This document shows positions 52,613 to 62,009 of a DNA stretch of 64,000 nucleotides, one piece after another. Source of the DNA: Paenibacillus sp. NAIST15-1 (GTDB lineage: Bacteria > Bacillota > Bacilli > Paenibacillales > Paenibacillaceae); contig NZ_BBYF01000002.1 in the NCBI RefSeq assembly GCF_001894745.1, forward strand, positions 1 to 64,000, in the 5' to 3' direction. A model generated the notes under the pieces. It saw nothing but the letters and a program-made list of their open reading frames with translations, did not search any database and was not told the DNA's origin. Made by a program: the position numbers and the translations under genes. How positions within the stretch are numbered: the stretch's first letter is position 1; each line of letters begins with the position of its first letter.

Positions 52613-53854
52613 ATGGATCGTCTCATGAAGTGGATGAACGAAAAATTTGCGCCGCGTTTGGAGGCGTTTACAAACAACGTATGGGTATCTTCCATTCAGG
52701 AAGCCATTATGGTTACCCTACCTATGATTTTTATTGGATCGTTTGTTACCTTGATCTCGATTCTGAAAGACTTTATTCCGGGAATGCCGGACTTAACGCC
52801 TATAACCACATTCAGCTTCGGCTTGCTGGGGATCTTTATCGCTTTCCTCACGCCCTACACGGTGATGCAGAAGAAAGGGCGCGACAAAATCAAGCTCATT
52901 GCCGGAGCGACAGGCATCTCCTTATTCCTGATGCTGCTGAAGCCCGTCACGAATGAAGACGGAACAATTCAGTTCATTATGGAACGTTTCGGCCCTTCTG
53001 GAATGATTACCGCGCTGCTTGTCGGAGTTGCGGTGGCTGTAGTACTCAATGTGTTCAACAATTTCTCATTTTTCAAAGAGGATTCGACTTTGCCGGAGTT
53101 CATCATGGAATGGTTCGACTTCCTCGTTCCGATTGCGATTATTCTTACGCTAGGTTGGGTGCTCGTCTATCAGCTAAACTTCGATATCTTTAATTTGATT
53201 GTAAGCGTATTCGAGCCAGTTAACGCGTTAGGCCAAACGCTATGGGGCTTCCTGCTCTTTAACATGATTGGCGTCGCGCTGTACTCCTTCGGGGTCAGTC
53301 CGTGGGTGATCATCCCAATCTTCTATGCAATCTGGATTCCAGCGATTGAGCAGAATGCAGCCCTGGTGGCGCAAGGACTTGAACCAGTCAACATTAATAC
53401 GTTTGAGACATTCTTCTCCGGTTGGCTCGGAGTAGGCGGACTTGGTGCGACCCTGCCGCTTATCATCTTGTTCCTGTTTGCGAAGTCGCAGAAGCTGAAA
53501 TCGATTGGCAGGGCGACGCTCGTTCCATCTTTATTTAACATCAACGAGCCTGTGATATACGGAGCACCGATAGCATTTAATCCGATTTTGATGATTCCGA
53601 TGTGGATCAACGGTATCATTACGCCGATTATCGTATACTTGGCGCTAGACCTTGGGTTCGCTCAGATTCCAAGCAAGGTGTTCCAGCTGTGGTATACGCC
53701 GATTGGATTGTCCACATACCTCATGTCCGGTTTTAATGGGCTTATCCTGCTGGCAGTCGTGCTGGCCATCATCTTTGCCGTATGGTATCCGTTCTATAAG
53801 ATTTATGACGCGCAAGAGCTGAAGAAGGAGCAGGAAGAGGCGAAACAGCAATAA
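52613..53854 (+). CDS. PTS system cellobiose/lactose-type IIC component
   Basis: 413 residues with ~10 membrane spans and the family features of EIIC of the lactose/cellobiose class, including FNINEPVIYGAPIAFNPILMIP, the segment that carries the sugar-binding glutamate and the N-x-N-E-P motif. It moves a beta-glucoside across the membrane during phosphorylation. GAAGGGGGAA precedes the ATG. No EIIA or EIIB gene is next to it, so these must come from elsewhere or the protein may work with a shared set. It is followed 23 bp later by a GH3 gene. Confidence 0.88.
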   Translation: MDRLMKWMNEKFAPRLEAFTNNVWVSSIQEAIMVTLPMIFIGSFVTLISILKDFIPGMPDLTPITTFSFGLLGIFIAFLTPYTVMQKKGRDKIKLIAGATGISLFLMLLKPVTNEDGTIQFIMERFGPSGMITALLVGVAVAVVLNVFNNFSFFKEDSTLPEFIMEWFDFLVPIAIILTLGWVLVYQLNFDIFNLIVSVFEPVNALGQTLWGFLLFNMIGVALYSFGVSPWVIIPIFYAIWIPAIEQNAALVAQGLEPVNINTFETFFSGWLGVGGLGATLPLIILFLFAKSQKLKSIGRATLVPSLFNINEPVIYGAPIAFNPILMIPMWINGIITPIIVYLALDLGFAQIPSKVFQLWYTPIGLSTYLMSGFNGLILLAVVLAIIFAVWYPFYKIYDAQELKKEQEEAKQQ

Positions 53855-53877
53855 AACGTAGAAAGTGGGGATATATT

Positions 53878-56163
53878 ATGAATCAAAAGATAAACGATTG
53901 GATGAAGGAATTAACGCTAGAGGAGAAGGCTTCGCTATGTGCAGGACTGAATATGTGGATGACGAAGGGGATCGACCGCCTGAATATCCCGCCGCTCCAC
54001 ATGTATGACGGTACGAATGGCATCCGTAAGACGAATAGCGATGAAGAGATGGGGATTGCTACGACAGGAAATATTCCAGCAACGTGTTATCCAACCGGCT
54101 CTGCAATCGGTTCTTCTTGGAATACGGAGTTATTGCACGAGGTTGGTGTAGCGCTTGGCGTTGAAGGGAAGGAAATGGGCGTCGAGCTTCTGCTTGGGCC
54201 TGGCATTAATATGAAGCGCACGCCGTTAGGCGGCCGCAACTTCGAATATTATTCCGAAGACCCTTGTCTGTCCGGTGAGCTCGGCGCAGCCTTCGTGAAT
54301 GGGCTTCAAAGTCAAGGCGTTGGGGCTTCCGTCAAGCACTTTGCTTGCAACAATCAGGAGTTTGAGAAGATGGTGACCAGCTCGGAGGTTGATGAGCGTA
54401 CCTTGCGTGAGATTTACCTGAGTGCGTTCGAGCGGATTATTAAGAAGGCCGATCCGTGGACAATTATGTGCTCCTACAACCTGCTTAACGGCTCCTATAC
54501 GAGCGAGAATGAGCATCTGCTAGATGACATTTTGCGCAAAGAATGGGGCTATGAAGGTGTCGTGCTGTCGGACTGGACGGCAGTCAACGATCGTATTCGC
54601 GGTCTCAAGGCAGGACTTGATGTTGAAATGCCTGGACCTGCTCATTACAATACGACTGCGATTGTAGAGGCGGTTCAGAATGGCACCTTGCCGGAAGAGC
54701 AGCTCGATAAGAGCGTACGGCGCATTCTTACACTGGTAGAACAGGTAACGGCCAATGAAGAGGAGTCGAATACAGCTGCAATTGATTATCATGAGCTGGC
54801 GAGAAAAGCAGCGGCTGAGAGCATCGTACTGCTCAAAAATGACAATGGCATTCTGCCGATCGACACTGCGAAGACTAAATCGATTGCCGTGATCGGTACA
54901 TTCGCGAAGAAACCGAGAATTCAAGGCGCCGGAAGTGCCGAAGTGACGCCAACGCGTGTCGACATCCCATGGGAAGAGGTGCAGAAGATTGCTGGCGAGT
55001 CTGTACAATTTAGCTATGCGGAAGGCTATCCGAAGGATGAACGTATCGATGAGGCCATGATCGAAGAGAGCGCAGCGCTTGCAGCGAAGTCTGATCTCGC
55101 GATTCTGTTCGTCGGACAACCCGAATATGCGGAGTCCGAAATGCATGACCTTGAGAGCATCGATCTTCCCGAGCATCAGGTGAAGCTAATTCAGGCGGTA
55201 GCGGCTGCACAGCCGCGATGCATTGTCGTAACGAGCAGCGGTACTGCAATGGCGATGCGCCCTTGGGTGCAGCATGTACCGGGTGTGCTCCACTCCTGGC
55301 TGACTGGGCAAGGCTCAGGCCGTGCGATTGCGGAGATTCTGTTCGGCTTGACGAATCCATCCGGCAAGCTGTCCGAGACATTCCCTGTGAAGCTGTCCGA
55401 CAATCCATCCCATATGCGAATCCGCGGCGAGAACGGCAAGCTGTATTACCGTGAGGGACTATTTGTTGGGTACCGCTACTATGACCGCAAGGAGCTTGCA
55501 CCGCAATTCCCGTTCGGCCATGGATTGTCCTATACGACCTTTGCTTACTCAGACATGAAGGTTATGCAGCATGATCGCCGCGTAACCGTGTCTCTGCAAG
55601 TAGAAAACACGGGAGCCGTAGCAGGGAAAGAGGTTGTCCAACTGTATATTCACGACGAGGAGTGCAAGTGGACGCGTCCAGAGAAGGAGCTCAAGGCCTT
55701 TGCCAAGATCGAGCTTCAGCCGCATGAGAAGAAGGAAGTCGTGTTCGAGCTGGAAGAGCGGGACTTCGCTTACTACAATACAAAATACAATCGTTGGGTC
55801 GCCGAAACGGGCTATTTCAAGCTTGTTGCAGGCAGCTCTTCCCGGGATATTCGCCTGACGGAGCGCGTATTCTGTGACTTTGGCAAGGAAGAGGTGTCTT
55901 TCCACAAGTTCAGCCTGTTAAATGACTGGATCGCTGATCCGCTTGCCAAATCGGTATTGGAAAAGTGCTTCAATGAGATGAATAAGCATGTTATCGACCA
56001 GGTGGTTTTGAATGAAGGGTTTGTCGGGTTCTGGGGAGACTTCCCTGCGATTAAGGTTCTGCAAATGTTCGGCCAGAATTGGCTCGTTCACCGCTCCCCG
56101 GATCAAGTAATGGAAGAGCTGATTGCCGAAGTGGATCGCGAGCGCCGTCAAGCGGTTCAATAA
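53878..56163 (+). CDS. GH3 beta-glucosidase
   Basis: 761 residues, the usual GH3 length with a (beta/alpha)8 barrel, an alpha/beta sandwich and a C-terminal FnIII-like domain (VTVSLQVENTGAVAGKEVVQLY). The nucleophile aspartate lies in GVVLSDWTAVND; KHFACNNQE and the R-rich loop are conserved. No signal peptide: it works in the cytoplasm on sugars brought in by the IIC. If the import product is phosphorylated, a plain beta-glucosidase would be unusual, which leaves the actual substrate open. Confidence 0.9.
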   Translation: MNQKINDWMKELTLEEKASLCAGLNMWMTKGIDRLNIPPLHMYDGTNGIRKTNSDEEMGIATTGNIPATCYPTGSAIGSSWNTELLHEVGVALGVEGKEMGVELLLGPGINMKRTPLGGRNFEYYSEDPCLSGELGAAFVNGLQSQGVGASVKHFACNNQEFEKMVTSSEVDERTLREIYLSAFERIIKKADPWTIMCSYNLLNGSYTSENEHLLDDILRKEWGYEGVVLSDWTAVNDRIRGLKAGLDVEMPGPAHYNTTAIVEAVQNGTLPEEQLDKSVRRILTLVEQVTANEEESNTAAIDYHELARKAAAESIVLLKNDNGILPIDTAKTKSIAVIGTFAKKPRIQGAGSAEVTPTRVDIPWEEVQKIAGESVQFSYAEGYPKDERIDEAMIEESAALAAKSDLAILFVGQPEYAESEMHDLESIDLPEHQVKLIQAVAAAQPRCIVVTSSGTAMAMRPWVQHVPGVLHSWLTGQGSGRAIAEILFGLTNPSGKLSETFPVKLSDNPSHMRIRGENGKLYYREGLFVGYRYYDRKELAPQFPFGHGLSYTTFAYSDMKVMQHDRRVTVSLQVENTGAVAGKEVVQLYIHDEECKWTRPEKELKAFAKIELQPHEKKEVVFELEERDFAYYNTKYNRWVAETGYFKLVAGSSSRDIRLTERVFCDFGKEEVSFHKFSLLNDWIADPLAKSVLEKCFNEMNKHVIDQVVLNEGFVGFWGDFPAIKVLQMFGQNWLVHRSPDQVMEELIAEVDRERRQAVQ

Positions 56164-56206
56164 AGGCAAAATACACTGCGGTTATTCAGTTAACTTCATA
56201 GATAGG

Positions 56207-56252
56207 AAAGAGGAATCCCCCCCATGCTTGCCATCGGGGGATTCCTCTTTGT
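56207..56252. terminator. Bidirectional terminator
   Basis: AAAGAGGAATCCCC and GGGGATTCCTCTTT, a long stem shared by the GH3 (+) and cupin (-) genes. Confidence 0.9.
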
Positions 56253-56292
56253 TTGCGGAATATCTATAATTTGCTTGCCGCTGTGATTGATT

Positions 56293-56988
56293 TCAAAAAA
56301 ACGTTCGTTGAAAAGGATAATAGGGAGGAAATCCATTTGCTGAATAAGCAGGGTGTTGATACTGGGAGTAAGGGGAGTGTGGATGTGAGGACGTGTTAGA
56401 GGAATAGTTGTATGCTGAATGCGTCACATCATCGACTTCCTGTTCACATGCTTGGCAATCTGCTGGTGGCCCGATGACAACGGTCTTTGTAATTGGAGCC
56501 AATGTATCTTTTACTTTCGCCTCATCAAGGCAATACGAATGCGCCCAGGCTGCTGGAGGGGTCAATCGGAGTATGTCTGAGCCGAAGATGACTTCTGGAG
56601 TAGGTGCATCGAAGATCGCAATCAGATGTGTATTGTCTTGGTTCGCAACCTCATAATGCCACCAGCCTTGGGGGACATTGGCGACCTGTCCTGGCTTGAT
56701 TTGATAGTTTAATAATTGATTCGTGAACGGATTAATGAGGCTGACAAGTGCTTCTCCTGCTACACAATAGACCAATTCACTCGCGTTCTGATGAATATGG
56801 GGTTCTACGGTATTGCCGCTGCTTAAATAGATATCCAGTAGCGAGACGTTGCCTAGCGTATTTAATTGGCTTACGCCCAATACGTTAATGTAGTTGTTTG
56901 CATCTTTGCGAAAGAATAAGGACTGATTCACATCATAAGCAAAATGAGCATCCGGTGAAGCGAAATCAATGGAGTTATTGGTAGCCAT
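56293..56988 (-). CDS. Cupin-domain protein
   Basis: About 231 residues from ATG 56988 (AAAGGCAGG upstream); the frame runs on to 57180 but overlaps the divergent gene and lacks support. One cupin domain: EPHIHQNASELVYCVAGEA and GQVANVPQGWWHYEV carry the metal-binding histidines and glutamate. The C-terminal tail is rich in Y, S, P, H (SHPHSPYSQYQHP), a feature of spore-coat-associated proteins. No signal peptide. Function not assigned; a coat or crust role is a guess from the tail. Confidence 0.72.
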   Translation of the reverse strand: MATNNSIDFASPDAHFAYDVNQSLFFRKDANNYINVLGVSQLNTLGNVSLLDIYLSSGNTVEPHIHQNASELVYCVAGEALVSLINPFTNQLLNYQIKPGQVANVPQGWWHYEVANQDNTHLIAIFDAPTPEVIFGSDILRLTPPAAWAHSYCLDEAKVKDTLAPITKTVVIGPPADCQACEQEVDDVTHSAYNYSSNTSSHPHSPYSQYQHPAYSANGFPPYYPFQRTFF

Positions 56989-57178
56989 TGCTCGTAACCT
57001 GCCTTTATAAGAATTTATATGCCATATCATATGTATTCGCCTACAAGACGTGAGCCCAAATTCTCTAGTTGGAGTGCAAACCTCAGGTAAGGTAGAATGA
57101 AGTGGTAATCTATGGATAGGTGCTAGACGCAATACGGAAGGACAAGGAAGTTGCGACAACATGGAAAAGGGAGGCATC

Positions 57179-57724
57179 ATGATGACATATGATGTTATAT
57201 GGAAACGGCTTGAAGGCGAAGGCCTTGAATACTGTACAGTTACTTTGCAGCCTGCAACGGTAATTCAAGGCAAAGTAATCTGTGCCGATGCGGATCGCTG
57301 TTTCGTTGAATATGAAGTGAAGTGCGATGCAGAGGGGGGAACTGAGGAAGTCGTGGTGCGTTACCACGAAGAACAGAAGTTAAGAACGCTCAGGCTGGAG
57401 CGGGATCATCAAGATCGCTGGACAGTAAATGGGGTAGTTCGAGAAGAACTAACAGGCGCCAAGGATATTGATATTGGTGTAACGCCATCGACCAATGTGC
57501 TGCCTATTCGGCGTCTGCAGCTCGAGATTGGTCAATGTGCCGAGGTTATGGCGGCATGGATCTGTTTCCCCGAATTCAAGGTGCAGCCATTGCTGCAATC
57601 CTATGAGAAGACAGGCGACAACACCTATATCTATCGCTCCATCGATAGCGGATATACTGCTCGTCTACAGGTGGATGCGAATGGGGTTGCTATGAATTAT
57701 GAAGATCAGTGGAAGGCATTATAG
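57179..57724 (+). CDS. Putative glycolipid-binding protein (PF06475-like)
   Basis: About 181 residues from ATG 57179 or 57182, after AAAAGGGAGG. The order of beta strands (LEYCTVTLQPATVIQGKVIC, VEYEVKCDAEGGTEEVVVRY, a GAKDIDIGVTPSTNVLPIRRLQL loop and YEKTGDNTYIYRSIDSGY) is that of the putative glycolipid-binding family. Single cytoplasmic domain. It is divergent from the cupin gene and stands alone. Confidence 0.75.
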   Translation: MMTYDVIWKRLEGEGLEYCTVTLQPATVIQGKVICADADRCFVEYEVKCDAEGGTEEVVVRYHEEQKLRTLRLERDHQDRWTVNGVVREELTGAKDIDIGVTPSTNVLPIRRLQLEIGQCAEVMAAWICFPEFKVQPLLQSYEKTGDNTYIYRSIDSGYTARLQVDANGVAMNYEDQWKAL

Positions 57725-57810
57725 GCATTCTGCAGGTAGAGGCAGGGTGCTGAAGCTGGAACAAGAAGATCAGGATTAACAAGCTTCCTTAGTTTGCCTT
57801 GCTTATCGCG

Positions 57811-57859
57811 AAAATAGAGCAGACCCCATGTCGCTGTATGTGGCGGCAATGAGGTCTGC
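57811..57859 (-). terminator. Terminator of the exopolysaccharide-type operon
   Basis: GCAGACC/GGTCTGC stem with a long loop, T-rich tail on the minus strand. Confidence 0.7.
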
Positions 57860-57878
57860 ATACTCTCATTCATTCACT

Positions 57879-59018
57879 TTACTTGTTCAAGTGCTTCGTT
57901 AAATAATTGACGATTCCATCCTTCGCATCTTGCGAATATTCCCAGACCATTGCACCGCCCAGTTCATGTTCCTTAATGTATGCAATCTTAGCCTTCAAGG
58001 CCTCCTCATCTTCATAGGAGATGAAGGTATCCCCATTGAACAAGTAAGCGGCCTTAGCGGTCTCATCGAAATAACGCTTGAATCCCTTCTGATTCAAGTA
58101 TTTCTTTACGATCGTGCTATAGCTCAGATCGATCTTGTCAATGTCGATAGGCTTGCCGATGGAGAAGGCGCCATTGCTGCCCGGCTCGCTCTTGACCTTC
58201 TCCCATCCATAAGAATAGGCGGGGATGCCCAGCAGCAGCTTCTTGCTGTCTACCTCATGAGCCTTGTAGCGCTGAATAATGTCATGGACGCTCTCTTTGG
58301 CCTTGCCCTTCGCATCCTTGTACAGATTCGCATTATAGTCGGTCGTATCCGACCATCTTCCTGTCAAGTCATAGCTCATGACATTGATGTAGGAGACGTA
58401 TTTCTCTATTTCCTTGACGTCGACCTTCTCGAAATACCAGTCCTGCGTGCCCGCGGCAAAGGTTAACAAGTACTTCTTATGCACATGCGGAAGTCGGTTC
58501 AACTGTTCCCTCAATTCCTTCATCAGCGCTGTAAAGTTGACTGAATCCTCAGGACGTGCCTTAATCGCACCCCAGGCATCGAAGGCGGGATACTCCCAGT
58601 CGATATCGACACCGTCCAAATCCAGTTCCTTCACCATGCTAATAATGCTTTCCGTGAACGAATAGCGATTTCCATCCATCGCAGCGTCAGAGAAGCCATC
58701 GGCATTATATCCGCCAACGGCGAGCACGAATCGAGTCTGAGGGTGCTTCTCCTTCAACTTCGTGATTTGCTGCTTAATCCGCTCATTTTCGTCCTTGTTC
58801 TCGTGGAAATAGATGTTGTTCTTATCAATTCGGGCAAATGCAATAAAGGCGATATCAATCGCTTGATCCTTCCAGTTCATTTGACTGATATCTTTCCAGA
58901 TTGGAATATACACCGAAGTGATCTTCTGTTCGGCCTGACTGCTCACATTGTAAGCATAGAGAGACATTCCAACCAGCAGAGCAGCAATAAATAATTTCGT
59001 ATAGAGACTGACCTTCAT
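57879..59018 (-). CDS. GH18-family glycosidase, membrane-anchored or secreted
   Basis: 379 residues. An N-terminal hydrophobic segment (residues ~8-25) acts as signal or anchor. The GH18 signature LDGVDIDWEYP (DxxDxDxE, catalytic glutamate) is intact, with strands SVYIPIW, FVLAVGGY and INVMSYDLTGRW in order. GH18 enzymes cut beta-1,4 GlcNAc polymers. It is the last gene of an operon behind a GT2 synthase and an acyltransferase, 6 bp after the latter's stop, so it likely trims the polymer made by them. Confidence 0.88.
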   Translation of the reverse strand: MKVSLYTKLFIAALLVGMSLYAYNVSSQAEQKITSVYIPIWKDISQMNWKDQAIDIAFIAFARIDKNNIYFHENKDENERIKQQITKLKEKHPQTRFVLAVGGYNADGFSDAAMDGNRYSFTESIISMVKELDLDGVDIDWEYPAFDAWGAIKARPEDSVNFTALMKELREQLNRLPHVHKKYLLTFAAGTQDWYFEKVDVKEIEKYVSYINVMSYDLTGRWSDTTDYNANLYKDAKGKAKESVHDIIQRYKAHEVDSKKLLLGIPAYSYGWEKVKSEPGSNGAFSIGKPIDIDKIDLSYSTIVKKYLNQKGFKRYFDETAKAAYLFNGDTFISYEDEEALKAKIAYIKEHELGGAMVWEYSQDAKDGIVNYLTKHLNK

Positions 59019-59024
59019 TCGCGC

Positions 59025-60125
59025 TTACCCCTTTCCACCGAACAGAACGGTAGTCATGACCTTGCTGAGATTCAACATTTTCACAAGCAGATAGCTGACA
59101 GTGAATACGGCGATAACATTGAACACGAGATTGGATGATGTCTGGAGTAGGGACGCTTCTGTTTCGGCCCTTCTCGATACGAGCAGCTCAATCAATAAAT
59201 GAATGAGATAAATACTGAAGCTTGCTTTCGAAATCGAGCCAATCATTTTTTGCAGCTTGTAATTGACTCGCTCATGCAGGGTTGGTTCCTTCTCCTTAAA
59301 CCAAATAAACATGGCCACAGCCATGAAAAAGGTCGTAATGGAATAGTTCCCGTAGAAGGTCTCATCCAATATCCCAAGATGTCTAGAAGCGAAGTAGGTG
59401 GCCACTGGTGTTAGGAAGAAGGAGACGATGCCTAAATTGAACAATACCTGCTTCCATTTGTCCGGCAAGCCATATGTAAATAAATAATGTCCCAAAATGA
59501 AGTAGCCGAGAAACCCTGTGAACAGCGGAATGTTCAATAGCGGAATATTGATATACTGTCCCGTCAGCTTGACGATAATGTCTGAAATAAATCGGTAACC
59601 GATGCTAATGGCAGCCCACCAGGATAAGTAATAGCGCAAATCCTTCTCACTGCATGTCTTAACAAGCTTGCTAATTAAGGGAATCGTCATATAAATGGCG
59701 ATGATCGCATACAGGAACCAGAGATGGACGTAGTTGCCGTCCGTCAGCAGCTTATAGCCGAAATCCTGCAGAAACGCAAGTGCATTCATCTTGCTGTTAA
59801 CGATAACGTATTGATTGTAAAGCGCATAAATCAGTGACCAGCTGACTAGTGCGATGACGAGTGGAAGTACTCGTTTTATATAAAAATCCCTGTATGTCGT
59901 AATGTTCACCCGCAGCATCATGGCGCCGCTTATCATGAAAAACACAGGAACTGCAAATCTCGATACGGAGTTGAAAATATTGCTGACCCACCAAGACGAT
60001 GTGTCGAAATCATTCGTTCTCGTCAGCAAATCTGCAGTAATATGCAGCACGATGACGGCAAGAATTGACAGAATGCGTAGTATATCTACATAAATGATCC
60101 GATTGCTCTTCCAAATACTCTCCAT
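59025..60125 (-). CDS. Membrane acyltransferase (acyltransferase 3 / IcaC-like)
   Basis: 366 residues from ATG 60125 after GGGAGGGAG; the frame to 60155 is unsupported. Ten membrane spans. The opening YVDILRILSILAVIVLHI carries the conserved R and H of acyltransferase 3 proteins; SRFAVPVFFMISGAMM follows as in IcaC/OafA relatives. It would O-acylate or help export a polysaccharide. It stands between the GT2 synthase and GH18 genes. Confidence 0.85.
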   Translation of the reverse strand: MESIWKSNRIIYVDILRILSILAVIVLHITADLLTRTNDFDTSSWWVSNIFNSVSRFAVPVFFMISGAMMLRVNITTYRDFYIKRVLPLVIALVSWSLIYALYNQYVIVNSKMNALAFLQDFGYKLLTDGNYVHLWFLYAIIAIYMTIPLISKLVKTCSEKDLRYYLSWWAAISIGYRFISDIIVKLTGQYINIPLLNIPLFTGFLGYFILGHYLFTYGLPDKWKQVLFNLGIVSFFLTPVATYFASRHLGILDETFYGNYSITTFFMAVAMFIWFKEKEPTLHERVNYKLQKMIGSISKASFSIYLIHLLIELLVSRRAETEASLLQTSSNLVFNVIAVFTVSYLLVKMLNLSKVMTTVLFGGKG

Positions 60126-60200
60126 ATTCTCCCTCCCAAAATGAAGATGCGGCATTCTATTTGTTATATGGCCGCAATGCTGGTTGCGCAGATACAGGTA

Positions 60201-61526
60201 TTAACTAATGGTGGCTACGCCTTTGCGTTCTACGAAGCCCCAGCCCTCATCATTATCAAAGTACTTAATGGTGCCGACAATATTTAAGTACAGCAGTAGA
60301 TTACGGTAAGTGAGCAGCTCGTACTGACTGAACAAGAACATATAGATATAATCTCGGAGCGAGTAGCTGCTGTCGTACTTCTTGCATAAATACAATGAGG
60401 TGATGATTTGAGCGGCATTTACGAGAACAATGATGGAGAACAGGATGAGCATTTGTGTGATACTGCCGCCGAATAGAAGCATGTTAATCAGATAGATAAT
60501 CGTCGTGAACGCCGTAAGGGTTCCCAGCACAAAGCCATCGATAGCAAAAAATAGACTGACGCCTAGGCTGAATTTCTGCGATAGCTGGGACCAATAGATC
60601 AAGATGCAGTCTACGAAAGCCTTCTGCCAGCGTATCCGCTGTTTATTGAAGTTCTTCAGATTTTCAGGGCATTCCGTATAGCATACGGCTTCAGGTGCGT
60701 AGACCAGCTTCTTCTTCAGTTGATTGGCCTTCATGTATTCATGAATCTTCAAAGTAATGTCGATGTCCTCGCCAACGGTGCTGCGGAAGCCATTCACTTG
60801 AACCAGCACATCTTTGTAAAAGGCGCCAAACGCTCCGGAAATGACGACGATCGAATTGAATACGGATTGGGTTAGCTTCCGTACATAAAATCCGTGAATG
60901 TAATTAAGAATTTGGCTCTTGATTAGGCCTTTCCCCATGAATTTCTCTACGATGACGCCATTTTGCTTCTCAGCGCCCTGCACAATCTTGACCGTACCGC
61001 CAAGTGCGATAATATCCTCATTGTGGAAATATTGATTGACATACTTCAATGAATTGAATTCCAGCATACTGTCTGCGTCAAGTGTAATGACGATATCCGA
61101 TTGTGCGCAGTCAATGCCGGCATTGAGCGAATCAGCCTTGCCGCCATTAAGTTTGTCGATCACGAAAATATGCTTATATGTAGTAGAGCCATAGATGCCC
61201 TTGATCGCTTGATACGCTAGCTTGCCGTCGCCCGTACGCTGAACTGGCTTCAAATCAAGGAGCTCATTTAAACGCTGCATGGTATTATCCTTCGAGCCAT
61301 CATTAATAATAATGACCTCGAAGTTGTAGTAATTGACACTGTTCATTGCCTCGATGCAATTTTTGATCGTGAGCTCTTCGTTGTAGGCAGGGACGAGTAC
61401 GCTGATTGACTTTTCGCTCAGGTCATTATTCAATTGCTTCACCTTGCTGAACAATAAGGGAACGATCGTATACAAGAGCTGAAATCCTAAGAAGATGAAC
61501 GTTGTCACATAGAAAAAATACTGCAT
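60201..61526 (-). CDS. Processive GT2 glycosyltransferase (PgaC/IcaA/hyaluronan-synthase type)
   Basis: 441 residues: one N-terminal membrane span, a GT-A domain with VPAYNEE, INDGSKDN, the D-x-D motif in TLDADSMLE, GEDID and QRIRWQKA (QxxRW motif of processive synthases), then several membrane spans. These features define enzymes that polymerise and extrude beta-linked polymers such as poly-GlcNAc, hyaluronan or cellulose. GAAGGAGTG precedes the ATG. It heads an operon with an acyltransferase and a GH18 enzyme, which favours an amino-sugar polymer. Confidence 0.88.
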   Translation of the reverse strand: MQYFFYVTTFIFLGFQLLYTIVPLLFSKVKQLNNDLSEKSISVLVPAYNEELTIKNCIEAMNSVNYYNFEVIIINDGSKDNTMQRLNELLDLKPVQRTGDGKLAYQAIKGIYGSTTYKHIFVIDKLNGGKADSLNAGIDCAQSDIVITLDADSMLEFNSLKYVNQYFHNEDIIALGGTVKIVQGAEKQNGVIVEKFMGKGLIKSQILNYIHGFYVRKLTQSVFNSIVVISGAFGAFYKDVLVQVNGFRSTVGEDIDITLKIHEYMKANQLKKKLVYAPEAVCYTECPENLKNFNKQRIRWQKAFVDCILIYWSQLSQKFSLGVSLFFAIDGFVLGTLTAFTTIIYLINMLLFGGSITQMLILFSIIVLVNAAQIITSLYLCKKYDSSYSLRDYIYMFLFSQYELLTYRNLLLYLNIVGTIKYFDNDEGWGFVERKGVATIS

Positions 61527-61944
61527 GTAGTTTCACTCCTTCTCTCTCTAATTCGAACGAAACATGAAAAATCTTCCTTGCTTTGTGGTGATAAAGCGAA
61601 AAAGTGTGTAGGTGTATGTATGCGCGAGATGAATAAATTTGATGCTGCTTCAACAAAGTAGGGTATCGTGCCGTGATGATGTGGTCTAGGTGGAAAAGCA
61701 TTGCGGTGTGGGAAATATTGACCAAGCGTTTATTCGTGTTTCCATTATCCTCCAATCTGTTAATTAGGCCATATTCTACCTAATCACAAACTATCCTAAT
61801 GATTACCATATGTAAAACCGCTTTAACTTTCAAGAAAACGAATACATCACTTTCAATCGTGAGCAGACGAGCATTTTTGTCATTTTTCGTGGAACAGTGA
61901 AATTTAGGAAGTCTTTAACATTGTGAAACATAAATGACATATCA
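61527..61944. other. Long untranslated region upstream of the GT2 operon
   Basis: About 420 bp with no ORF that has a ribosome site (a 109-codon frame is a shadow overlapping the GT2 start). It should contain the operon promoter and a possible 5' regulatory region. I compared it by eye with the c-di-GMP-I riboswitch motif and saw no match. Confidence 0.4.
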
Positions 61945-61975
61945 AAAAGAGCCGAGTGCTTAACGCACCGGCCCT
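61945..61975 (-). terminator. Terminator of the AI-2E family gene
   Basis: GGCCGGTGCG and the GCACTCGGCTC arm with TTTTT on the minus strand. Confidence 0.7.
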
Positions 61976-62009
61976 TCGCCATGAGATGAGAGTTGCTATA
62001 AAGCAGCTG

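Noticed and set aside
54520-55176. 218-codon minus-strand ORF
   Set aside because: Antisense shadow of the GH3 beta-glucosidase gene.
61560-61760. c-di-GMP riboswitch upstream of the GT2 operon
   Set aside because: Compared by eye with the class I motif; only a loose GCAAG similarity, no paired core.
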